Assembly: GCA_964439625.1 (NCBI GenBank)
Contig: CAYTPI010000016.1
Span: forward strand, 24,019 to 88,018
Length of the DNA: 64,000 nt
Reading direction: 5' to 3'
Origin: CAYTPI01 sp964439625
Lineage (GTDB): Bacteria; Chloroflexota; Anaerolineae; Aggregatilineales; UBA3940
Positions within the stretch are counted from its first letter, which is position 1. Each line of letters opens with the position of its first letter. Shown one piece after another: positions 51,522 to 59,501 of this stretch. Both the position numbers and the translations under genes were made by a program. Under the pieces are notes generated by a model. It did not search any database and was not told where the DNA came from. It worked only from the letters and a program-made list of their open reading frames with translations.

Positions 51522-52518
51522 AATCAGTGACGAACGACTCAGCATAGCTGACGGGTGCGTCAATCAGTTCACGTTCTATCATCCATTCGTTAAGTGCGTT
51601 CCACTCAGCTTCGTCAGGCAGGCTGTTCTCAGCAAACTGGGGAATGGCAAGCGTATCCTGAATTGGTTCAGGGATGCGTACATTCGCAATCATAATGCTG
51701 CGGAAGCTCTCTGGATCTGCATTCATATCGGCAACGGCCTGCTTGTAACCTGCCATAAATCGCTCAACAGCGTTAGGCTTCTCGGTGATCGCCACCGTTG
51801 AGAACGTCAACACAGACGACAAATACTGAGGATAGTCAGCATCGCTGACGACAATAGTGGCACCCTCCGCCAGCCCAGCCGTGATGAATGGCTCTGGAAG
51901 AGCGGCTGCTTGAATATCACCCTCCAACAGCAGTTGAAAGCGCTCCGGAATAGCTGGAACTGAAACAGGAGCATAATCTTCTTCTGGAAGTCCCGCCTCG
52001 ATCAACATGGAGTAAGTATCGTACTCAGAGAGCGTATTCAGGCTGATGCCGATCTCGACGCCAGCAAGATCTTCAATTGTTTCAATACCGGAACCAGGAG
52101 CCGCCAACACGGCAATCACAGGTGAACCTTCGCTAGGGGAGCGAATTCTGTGGGTAGACTGAACCAAAGTTTCTTCTTGATTTAACAATGCAGTGGTGAT
52201 CGTCTCGCCAAGCATGGCATCAATTTCACCGGCTTGCATCAGGTTGTCACGCTCAAGGGCGCTGTTAACCGTCAATACTTCGACGTTGACACCAGCGTCT
52301 TCAAAGTAGCCACCATCAGCCGCAACGAAAATCGGGAGCGCTTCGACGATGGGTAGAACAGCAATTGTTAGTGTTTCAAGTTCTTCGTCTCCAACTTCCT
52401 CAGCTTCGCGAGATAAACTAGTCTCCTCGACCGAACCTGTTTCGTTCCCTGCACATCCAACCAATAATAACAATCCTAACCCTACCAGCATACTGCGGGC
52501 GAGCAATATCTTCTTCAT
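51511..52518 (-). CDS. NitT/TauT-type ABC binding lipoprotein
   Basis: The 335-residue binding protein has a lipoprotein signal with Cys22 (LLLLVGC), an acidic linker, and an NMT1/SsuA-like two-lobe domain (TIAVLPIVEALPIFVAADGG, then DLAGVEIGISLNTLSEYDTY). The ATG at 52518 has AAGGA 6 nt upstream; the longer frame to 52554 lacks support. It heads the operon with the ATPase, permease and methyltransferase-like genes. The ligand is unknown; compared with the RibY-like protein at 4873, the pocket segments differ strongly. Confidence 0.9.
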   Translation of the reverse strand: MKKILLARSMLVGLGLLLLVGCAGNETGSVEETSLSREAEEVGDEELETLTIAVLPIVEALPIFVAADGGYFEDAGVNVEVLTVNSALERDNLMQAGEIDAMLGETITTALLNQEETLVQSTHRIRSPSEGSPVIAVLAAPGSGIETIEDLAGVEIGISLNTLSEYDTYSMLIEAGLPEEDYAPVSVPAIPERFQLLLEGDIQAAALPEPFITAGLAEGATIVVSDADYPQYLSSVLTFSTVAITEKPNAVERFMAGYKQAVADMNADPESFRSIMIANVRIPEPIQDTLAIPQFAENSLPDEAEWNALNEWMIERELIDAPVSYAESFVTDYVE

Positions 52519-52948
52519 AACCGATCCTTTCGTAGAATGAGAGATGCGATGCAAGCGGTTGTCAAGCTGGCTTGCCTCAGTAAACCATCATCGTAGCCCG
52601 TAGAACATGGTTTTTACTCTCGCCGAATTTTACGCTCTCCTTATCTAAAATTTTTACTCTGTGTCTAGGTTACAAATTTACACACAGAACCGCTAGTCGG
52701 ATAACTGAAACAGAGTTAACAATAGCTTTTAAGTAATGATATCAACAAAAAACGATTATAAACAAAGTTACATTGGTACTGTTTGACTTGTTTTTTAATA
52801 TGAGATTGGCCTTACACAGCGGTAAGTTAGGGTCGAGCATTAAATCTCACGCCTTCAGAGTGAGGGTAGCAACAAAAAGTTCTTTTTTGGAGGATCGACT
52901 TGAAGGTTCAAGCAAGCCTGAACCTTTCACAACAGGAAAGCAAAACGC
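52519..52948. other. Intergenic region with hairpins
   Basis: The left part is the 5' region of the ABC operon and holds TCTGTGT (52658-52664) against ACACAGA (52682-52688). The right part lies just after the MFS gene on the minus strand and holds AAGGTTCA (52903-52910) against TGAACCTT (52919-52926), a possible weak terminator. No riboswitch core or gene was recognised. Confidence 0.4.
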
Positions 52949-54139
52949 TCAAGCTCGCAAACGCTGGACGCCTTCGGCGAGGCCCAGCAGCAGTATGGAA
53001 GCGATGATGGTGCCGCCCACAATCAACATCAATGAATGCGGGCCAACTGCTCCGAACGTCTGCCCGACAATCCACGGGATCGTCATCGAGCCGAGGCTGC
53101 CACCGACCAACAACATGCTGGTGATGATACTCGTCATGGCGATGCGTCGTTCGGCGTAATTGACCACACTGCCGTAGATCGGGCCGATAAAGAAGCCGAA
53201 GCCAAATGTCCCAGCCCACAAAGCGGTCTCAATACCAGCCCCAGCGATTATCACCAATAGGCTGGCTGCCGCGCCAATGAACGCCAACAGCAGAAACATC
53301 CGCGGGCGCAGGCGCATCGCTAAAGGAATTGAAACGAGGCGACCCAATGCAAGTGCGCCCCAATAGGTTGAGTTGAGTAGGCGTGCGTTGGTTTCACCGA
53401 GGCCAGCCTGCTCGCCATAGCTATAGATAAAGCCGCCAAACCCCAATTCCCCACCAACGTGTAGCAACAGCAAGCCCGCCGCAAAGATCGTCACCAGCAG
53501 CGTCAAGCCTCCGATTGTCGCGCCGCTTGCTTGCTTTTCCATTTCACCGGATGATGTTGGGCTGGGCAGGCGCGTCAGCCAGATGGCAACCGGAATAATC
53601 AAAACCGCCAAACCCCAAAATGCCCACTGAATTCCGCCTGTCGAGACGACTACCCGGTCGATCAAAATGGGGGATAAGAAGGCCCCCAACCCGAACGAGA
53701 AATGCAGTGCATTCATATACGGGCCGACTTTATCGCCAAACGTCCAGACGATCAGCGTATTACCGCCTACATCCAAGGTACCCATGCCGACGCCCAGCGC
53801 AATCAAAACGGCGATTAGCAAGATGAGCGAAGGGGCAAATGGAACCAGCACCAACGTCAACGCCATACTAACTAAAGCACCCGCGATCACAAATTGACCG
53901 GGCAACCATCCGTATAACACACCACCGAGGAGTGACCCAATCATATAACCTAGCGAGTTCACTGTAAATACAATGCTGATCTGTTTGAGCGTAGAACCTG
54001 TTTGTGCTGCCAAACCGGGCAAGGTTGGTCCAAATGCTGCAACTGTGAAACCAAGCACCATCAGCCCGGCATAGTAGGCCAATGCGCGCAGCAGTAATAC
54101 TCGTTGATTAGGTACGTTTTCGATTGTACTGGTGACCAT
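52949..54139 (-). CDS. MFS transporter (sugar-type, FucP/NaGLT1-like)
   Basis: The 396-residue protein has 12 predicted membrane helices in two halves and the MFS loop after helix 2 (GSLLGGVLYGWLPGQ). The segment GVGMGTLDVGGNTLIVWTFG followed by YMNALHFSFGLGA is reminiscent of FucP and MFSD4/NaGLT1-type sugar symporters. AAGAGG precedes the ATG. It is divergent from the SbtA gene with 197 bp between. Sugar uptake is the best guess; drug efflux is less likely. Confidence 0.85.
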   Translation of the reverse strand: MVTSTIENVPNQRVLLLRALAYYAGLMVLGFTVAAFGPTLPGLAAQTGSTLKQISIVFTVNSLGYMIGSLLGGVLYGWLPGQFVIAGALVSMALTLVLVPFAPSLILLIAVLIALGVGMGTLDVGGNTLIVWTFGDKVGPYMNALHFSFGLGAFLSPILIDRVVVSTGGIQWAFWGLAVLIIPVAIWLTRLPSPTSSGEMEKQASGATIGGLTLLVTIFAAGLLLLHVGGELGFGGFIYSYGEQAGLGETNARLLNSTYWGALALGRLVSIPLAMRLRPRMFLLLAFIGAAASLLVIIAGAGIETALWAGTFGFGFFIGPIYGSVVNYAERRIAMTSIITSMLLVGGSLGSMTIPWIVGQTFGAVGPHSLMLIVGGTIIASILLLGLAEGVQRLRA

Positions 54140-54336
54140 AATAACCTCTTAGATAGGGGGAATTAGACTCTCACCATACGTATATTTGCGCTGCTTGCAT
54201 AGTGACATTGTCAGTACATCGAGCCATGACAACGCCTCTACTTGCATATATGCACTGAAATTCGGCGCTCTTGGCTCTGCACGCTAGTATCTACCAGTTT
54301 ATCTAACCCACCTAGCATTGAAAAGACACAGCATCC

Positions 54337-55305
54337 ATGGAACTCGCCGCGCTCATCCGCTTGAATCTACTCTCTCCGATGATCTTAAGCTTCATTCTTG
54401 GTATCATTGCGGTCCGTGTCAAAAGCGATCTCAAAATTCCTGAGCAAGTCTACAGCATCATTTCTATCTATCTGCTGTTTGCCATCGGGTTGAAGGGTGG
54501 CTTTGACCTCGCCCGCACGCCTCTGTCGAACTTCTGGGGAGTGGCTGGGGCTGCCGCTTTGCTCGGCGCTTTAATCCCAATTTGGTCTTACTTCATTTTG
54601 AAGCGTTTCCTTGAAAAACCTGACGCCGTCTCAGTTGGGCTGCACTTTGGCGCGGTTTCCGCTGTAACCTTAAGCACCTGCATCACCTTCCTCAACGAAA
54701 CGGGTGAGCTGTTCGAAGGCTTTATGCCAACGATGTATGTCATTATGGAAATTCCAGCCGTGATCGTCGCTTTGTCGATTGCCAACCGTGCCCTAGGGGA
54801 AAAAACACAGTCATTCAGCGGCGTCTTAAAATCGGCAGTGAGTGGAAAGAGCTTCCTGCTGCTCGGTGGCGGCGTCTTGATCGGCTACATCTCCGGCGAG
54901 CCGGGCTACAACCAGGTGTCGCCCTTCTTCGTCGATCTATTCTCCGGCTTCCTGACGCTTTTTCTGTTGGAGATGGGCACCCAAGTCGGGCGTAAATTGC
55001 GCGACTTGTTGAATGTGGGTGTGCCACTGTTGGCCTTCAGCCTGATGATGCCGCTGCTGCACGGCCTGTTGGGGACGGTGCTTGGGACGCTGGTGGGGTT
55101 GTCTGTGGGGGGGACGATGATCCTTGCGACGCTGGCGGCGAGTGCCAGTTACATCACTGCGCCTGCCGTTGTCACCAGCAACTTGAAAGAGGCCAACGTC
55201 AGTTTAGCGTTGACGGCCTCACTGGTAGTTACCTTCCCGTTTAACATCATCATTGGGTTACCGCTTTATTTTGAGCTAGCGCGCTTCTTTGACACGCTAC
55301 TCTGA
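54337..55305 (+). CDS. sbtA: SbtA-type sodium-dependent bicarbonate transporter
   Basis: The 322-residue membrane protein has the SbtA (DUF897) layout: about ten helices in two inverted halves, an N-terminal LNLLSPMILSFILGIIAV, YLLFAIGLKGGFDL, GAVSAVTLSTCITFL and the second-half repeat ASASYITAPAVVTSNL. SbtA imports bicarbonate with sodium in cyanobacteria and occurs in other phyla. Its PII-like partner SbtB, which binds cAMP, is not next to it. In this window it is notable beside a soluble-AC-like cyclase, a class often sensitive to bicarbonate. No good Shine-Dalgarno is seen. Confidence 0.88.
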   Translation: MELAALIRLNLLSPMILSFILGIIAVRVKSDLKIPEQVYSIISIYLLFAIGLKGGFDLARTPLSNFWGVAGAAALLGALIPIWSYFILKRFLEKPDAVSVGLHFGAVSAVTLSTCITFLNETGELFEGFMPTMYVIMEIPAVIVALSIANRALGEKTQSFSGVLKSAVSGKSFLLLGGGVLIGYISGEPGYNQVSPFFVDLFSGFLTLFLLEMGTQVGRKLRDLLNVGVPLLAFSLMMPLLHGLLGTVLGTLVGLSVGGTMILATLAASASYITAPAVVTSNLKEANVSLALTASLVVTFPFNIIIGLPLYFELARFFDTLL

Positions 55306-55310
55306 CCCCC

Positions 55311-56537
55311 TCAACTGTTGGTTGCTTGGGCTTGATTTGTTGAAGCATCAGTTTTTTTCGGTTTACAACACTTCCACCAGCGAGGAAAAATAAATTTCAA
55401 AGTGCGTAACGGTTGCGGACGATCGATCTCCTCGAAGTCGTCTTCAAGTTGAACCTGAAAAACATTTAGTTTGCCAGCAGTGCTTTTTTCATAGGGTACA
55501 GTGCTTCTATGCCAGTTAGGTATTATACTCTCAGGAAGCCATCGTGGACGTGTCCATTTTGCTGGCTCGCTATCTTCAATATGCTTATAAATATTTAGCA
55601 TACGTAAGAGGTAAGGTCGCCATAAGACTACACCGTGTGGTTGCAAGTGTGCGCCGTGTGGCTCATCTGACTTATATGGCTTAATGCAGTACTTCCAGCG
55701 AGGGAGTATCACAAGATGCAGCAAACTAGGAAAAATGGTTTTCCAATAGTTGTATTGGAAGCTTCCTGGAATTCGACTAAGTGACTCAATTTCTTCGGAC
55801 CTTATAAAAACAATATCTCTACTAGCTGTATCATCTTTAACTAAAATTTGGTCGAGTCCGAGAGAGGGCTGTGATTGCAATGGATCCTGCCTAGAAGACA
55901 CATCTCGTTGTTCGCGTACATGACGGATAGCGTCGAGGAGTATAAGGTTATATGCTCCATTTTTGTCGTTTTTGGGAGTAACGTTATAGAGAGTACCTGT
56001 CCATCGTATTCCATTTCTAAGTTGTACTTCAACGTCAGGTCTGTAAGGCAAAATCGACTTATCGTTAGGATCTAATCGGTCAAATACGTTTTGATAAACA
56101 TGCGTATCCTTTGAGTTAAAGTTGCCGAACCAATGACCAAGACCATAACTGATAATTACGGCAACAGATGTGTAAACCACTGCCACGAGAATTGCAAGAG
56201 GACTCAACTCTGTGATACCACTTAGGCCAACTGGAGAGGTAAAGGTGTTTACTAACCAATCAATTATTACTGAAAATGAAAAACTTAGAAAAAGAGAAGC
56301 TATAAAAACAAGAACACCCAGAACGGCTAGTATTACGAAGACAACAAAATTAAAAAAAACACTTAGAAGAACACTTGGAAGAATATTTGATATAATAAGA
56401 TCAAGTGATGTTGAATACTCTTTAGTTATGTTTTTAGCACGGCGATTTGCTTGCGTGAAGACATAGCCGGGTGCCACTACTGCCACTATTGCTATCAGCA
56501 AAAGTACTTGGGTTACTAATTCAGATAGTGATAACAT
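55311..56537 (-). CDS. Unknown membrane protein (DUF6338-like)
   Basis: The 408-residue protein has an N-terminal helix followed by GYVFTQANRRAKN, two or three further membrane helices (about 45-95 and 115-140), and a soluble C-terminal part with a short SH3-like segment (VEVQLRNGIRWTGTLYNV). This resembles DUF6338-type proteins of unknown role, but I am not sure. The region is distinctly AT-rich with long A/T runs, unlike the flanking genes, which suggests recent acquisition. It is convergent with sbtA with only 5 bp between the stops. Confidence 0.65.
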   Translation of the reverse strand: MLSLSELVTQVLLLIAIVAVVAPGYVFTQANRRAKNITKEYSTSLDLIISNILPSVLLSVFFNFVVFVILAVLGVLVFIASLFLSFSFSVIIDWLVNTFTSPVGLSGITELSPLAILVAVVYTSVAVIISYGLGHWFGNFNSKDTHVYQNVFDRLDPNDKSILPYRPDVEVQLRNGIRWTGTLYNVTPKNDKNGAYNLILLDAIRHVREQRDVSSRQDPLQSQPSLGLDQILVKDDTASRDIVFIRSEEIESLSRIPGSFQYNYWKTIFPSLLHLVILPRWKYCIKPYKSDEPHGAHLQPHGVVLWRPYLLRMLNIYKHIEDSEPAKWTRPRWLPESIIPNWHRSTVPYEKSTAGKLNVFQVQLEDDFEEIDRPQPLRTLKFIFPRWWKCCKPKKTDASTNQAQATNS

Positions 56538-56636
56538 TCGAGCAACCTTGCTTAATATAAATTAAAAAACTAACTTACATTAAGATTACCATCAGGGAGC
56601 CAAAACGCCAAAAACAATGGGTGAGCGCGCTAAGCG

Positions 56637-57128
56637 TTATGAAGCCCTTATACTAACGAGAGGGCTCTTAAGCGCGTCAAGCGCAGCCTGTGAAAAATCT
56701 TCGTTGTTGAAAGAATGTCCGTTGGTAGCATGCTGACCATATACGAATAATTTTTTTATTGATGGATACTTTATCTTAATTAAGTCTAAATCATCTTCTT
56801 TAATTAGCCTGGAAACGATAATCATGCGTATACCGTATTTGTCGGCTGTTTCGATTATTTTATATGAATTTCTCCGATCTGGAGGCAAACCTAGGCCAGT
56901 AACTAAAACATCAGGACGATGTTGCCTAATAAAATCGAGGGCTTGTCCTTGAGACCTAACAGCTACCAACTTAACATTCTCTTTCTTGACAGCTTTTTGT
57001 TCCATCAACGTGTCATACATTACTTGCAGAAGCTCAAGGTTGTCTTCTGCTAAAAGAATCGTGCCATTGTATGGACTGATATTTTCTATTGGCGACATAT
57101 TTGTTGGCGACATATTTGTTGGCGACAT
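56637..57128 (-). CDS. Stand-alone receiver-like protein lacking the phospho-Asp
   Basis: The 163-residue protein has a response-regulator-like fold: TILLAEDNLELLQVMYDTL with the acidic pocket, then DVLVTGLGLPPDRRNSYKII, IRMIIVSR and a Lys-containing strand IKKLFVYG. The phospho-accepting Asp is replaced by Gly (VTGLGLP). It is thus a pseudo-receiver. The first residues come from three 15-bp repeats that each carry an ATG, so the exact start is ambiguous (57128, 57113 or 57098). No output domain is attached. The gene lies in the AT-rich stretch. Confidence 0.7.
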   Translation of the reverse strand: MSPTNMSPTNMSPIENISPYNGTILLAEDNLELLQVMYDTLMEQKAVKKENVKLVAVRSQGQALDFIRQHRPDVLVTGLGLPPDRRNSYKIIETADKYGIRMIIVSRLIKEDDLDLIKIKYPSIKKLFVYGQHATNGHSFNNEDFSQAALDALKSPLVSIRAS

Positions 57129-57135
57129 ATTTGTT
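57091..57135. repeat. Three perfect 15-bp tandem repeats at a gene start
   Basis: GGCGACATATTTGTT occurs three times in a row (57091-57105, 57106-57120, 57121-57135). On the minus strand each unit brings an ATG in the same frame, giving the N-terminal repeat MSPTN. Copy-number change would shift the number of start codons, not the frame. Confidence 0.9.
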
Positions 57136-57415
57136 GTACATTTCTAATGAATTCAAGATAGACAGATATAATAATTAGGTTTTTAAAATTTTTTACACTT
57201 ATATAAAATACCAGAAAACTCTTCGTTTGGGAAGCACTCCAAGTGAAATGGGTAAAATTGTAATATATTGCAGTGTGATTACCCTGCCACAAACCCTCAC
57301 AAATAATACGTGCAGCACATTAGCATTTGTCAGCAATTAAAAATATGCAACTTTGCTCACCCAATGCTGTTATATACTGGGCGTAGCTAAACACAACGCC
57401 CCAAGAGGACAAAGA

Positions 57416-58564
57416 ATGACATTTCCTAAACATGTTGATGTACCTGGCATCTCTGGTGAACGCTTCCACGTCACCTACCGGCTGTATGGTGATGAAACCG
57501 CTGCAGAAGCAAACGTCAAGGCGATTGCCGTTGAGAACTCCGTTGAATTCCCCGTCAGTAAGCTGCCCACGGGTGACATTACCGACCACATCATAGGTCA
57601 GGTGGAGTCCTTTGAGCAAGTCAGCGAGGGGCTGTATGAAGGCGTGGTCAGTTATGCGGTTGAGATTACCGCGGGCAACATCCCGCAGTTGATGAACGTC
57701 TTGATCGGCCTCTCCAGCCTGTTGAACGGCGTCAGCGTCGCCAAGCTCGATCTGCCGCAATCATTGATGAGCCAATTCAGTGCGCCGCGCTTCGGGGTGC
57801 AGGGCCTGCGTGATATCGTCGGCATCCAAGATAGGCCTTTACTGTGCACCGCCCTGAAGCCAATCGGTATGACGGCCCAGCAAATTGCCGACCTCGCCTA
57901 TGCCTTCACCCGTAATGGCTTGGATACCGTCAAAGACGACCACGCCTTGACCGATCTCCCCTTCTGCAGCTTCAAAGAGCGCGTCCCGCGCACCGCCGAA
58001 GCCGTTCAGAAAGCGAATGCTGAGACCGGACTCAACTGCATCTACATTGCCAACATCACCGGCCCGCATGACGTCGCCTACGAACGGGCGCGGCTGGCAA
58101 AAGACGTCGGCGCAGGCGGATTGATGATCTCCCCTGCTATTATGGGCTTCGACTTCGTGCGCGAATTGGCCCAGGACGACAGCATCGATCTGCCGCTTGT
58201 CTCCCACCCGACAGTGCTCGGTGGCTTTGCTGCTTCTGGCATGGCATCGGGCTTTTCCTACTATGCGCTGTTCGGGCAGATGAAGCGGCTGGTCGGTTTC
58301 GACGTCTCGATCTTCACTAACTATGGTGGACGCTTTCCCACCACCTACGATGACAGTCATTCGGCGGTAGCAGGCTGCCACGACGCCTTCGGTGACCTCG
58401 AACCGATCTTCCCGATGATCGGTGGCGGCATGCAAGTGGCCCGCATCCCAGAGACGCGCAAGGAGTACGGCGAAGACTCGATCTTCCTTGTGGGCGGTGG
58501 GCTGCACACCATGGGGCCAGACCTCGAAGAGAACACCCGTGCTTTCGTTAGGAGCGTGCAGTGA
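57416..58564 (+). CDS. RuBisCO-like protein (form IV)
   Basis: The 382-residue protein has the RuBisCO large-subunit fold: CTALKPIGMTAQQIADLAY with the Lys175-equivalent, GLDTVKDDHALTD with the carbamylated Lys but His in place of Glu204, and SHPTVLGG with the His294-equivalent. Loop 6 (TNYGGRFPTTYDD) lacks the Lys334 needed for CO2 fixation. It is therefore a RuBisCO-like protein of the enolase, isomerase or decarboxylase type, not a carboxylase. The ATG at 57416 has AGAGGA upstream. It heads an operon with YjbQ and a HAD-like gene; their stop/start overlap is GTGA. Confidence 0.9.
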   Translation: MTFPKHVDVPGISGERFHVTYRLYGDETAAEANVKAIAVENSVEFPVSKLPTGDITDHIIGQVESFEQVSEGLYEGVVSYAVEITAGNIPQLMNVLIGLSSLLNGVSVAKLDLPQSLMSQFSAPRFGVQGLRDIVGIQDRPLLCTALKPIGMTAQQIADLAYAFTRNGLDTVKDDHALTDLPFCSFKERVPRTAEAVQKANAETGLNCIYIANITGPHDVAYERARLAKDVGAGGLMISPAIMGFDFVRELAQDDSIDLPLVSHPTVLGGFAASGMASGFSYYALFGQMKRLVGFDVSIFTNYGGRFPTTYDDSHSAVAGCHDAFGDLEPIFPMIGGGMQVARIPETRKEYGEDSIFLVGGGLHTMGPDLEENTRAFVRSVQ

Positions 58565-58977
58565 TCCACACAGAAACACTCGAAGTCCACTCTGACGGTG
58601 GCTTTTACGCCGCGAATATCACCGATGATGTTAAACGGGTGATTAAGCGGGCACGCGTCACAGCGGGGTACGTACTGGTCTTCTTCCAACATACTACAGG
58701 CTGTATTCTGGTGGTGGAACACGAGATCGGCATCCTCGTTGATCTGCAAGACATGCTCGACCGCATCATCCCGCCCGCCCTTGACTACAAACATCACCTG
58801 CGCGGCGCTGACGCCAACGGGCACGCACACATTCGCGCCTCCATGCTGAACACCTCAACCACCATCCCGATTTCAGATGGCGTGTTGATGCTGGGTACCT
58901 GGCAGGAAATCCTGATGGTAGATTTTGACGAACGTGTAAAAACTCGGAAGGTTGTTGTGCAAGTACAAGGAGAATAA
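58561..58977 (+). CDS. yjbQ: YjbQ/UPF0047 family protein
   Basis: The 138-residue protein matches the YjbQ (secondary thiamine-phosphate synthase) family: VLVFFQHTTGCILVVEHE, the conserved HLRGADANGHAHIRASML with several His residues, and the final GTWQEILMVDFDE. The start is a GTG overlapping the RuBisCO-like stop by 4 nt. Family members show weak thiamine-phosphate synthase activity and their true role is unclear. In this operon it may act on a phosphorylated sugar-like metabolite. Confidence 0.92.
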   Translation: MIHTETLEVHSDGGFYAANITDDVKRVIKRARVTAGYVLVFFQHTTGCILVVEHEIGILVDLQDMLDRIIPPALDYKHHLRGADANGHAHIRASMLNTSTTIPISDGVLMLGTWQEILMVDFDERVKTRKVVVQVQGE

Positions 58978-59013
58978 CGATGGTAGAGAGAAGAAGCACA
59001 AGGGGCATTATCT

Positions 59014-59463
59014 ATGTTTGAAGCACCCCCACGGCCCATCACCCAGATTGTCTTCTGGCTGGATGGCGTAATTGCCCCAGTCGAGTATGATGGTAGCAAC
59101 CCGTTGACGCCTACCGCAGGCATTATGGCGCTCGTCAGAGAATTAGCGCAGGACTACAGCGTTGCGCTTGTGTCTAATGGCGAACAGCCCACCTTTGCTG
59201 ATCAACATGATGCAGAGATTGCGGAACAAGTCGAATGGCCTCAGGTTGAAGCAGGCCCTTATGCTGATCAATATGCGGCCCTGCAAGCAGCTTTTGCCAA
59301 GCCGGGGCACTGCCTCTTCATTGATCGGCATCCACTACGCGGCATGGCCGCCCTGCGCGCCGGGTTCGACTGCTCAATCTTCATTGACACATGGCGGCTG
59401 CGTCGTGATTTGTTCCTGTGGCGCATCCTAGCGGATTACGACAAAGTCCGTCCGGCTGTTTGA
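59014..59463 (+). CDS. HAD-like protein without the nucleophile Asp
   Basis: The 149-residue protein looks like the core of a haloacid-dehalogenase-type phosphatase: VFWLDGVIAPVEY at motif I, VALVSNGEQP at motif II, and CLFIDRHPLRGMAALRAGF near motifs III/IV. The first Asp of the DxDG motif is Trp, so phosphatase chemistry is doubtful. It is about two thirds of usual length, with a tiny cap. It lies 36 nt after yjbQ and is probably the third gene of the RuBisCO-like operon, in the position where MtnX-type phosphatases accompany such proteins. Confidence 0.7.
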   Translation: MFEAPPRPITQIVFWLDGVIAPVEYDGSNPLTPTAGIMALVRELAQDYSVALVSNGEQPTFADQHDAEIAEQVEWPQVEAGPYADQYAALQAAFAKPGHCLFIDRHPLRGMAALRAGFDCSIFIDTWRLRRDLFLWRILADYDKVRPAV

Positions 59464-59501
59464 GTTAAGAGCCTATCCACAAATTCGCTGTGACCCTACA
59501 T

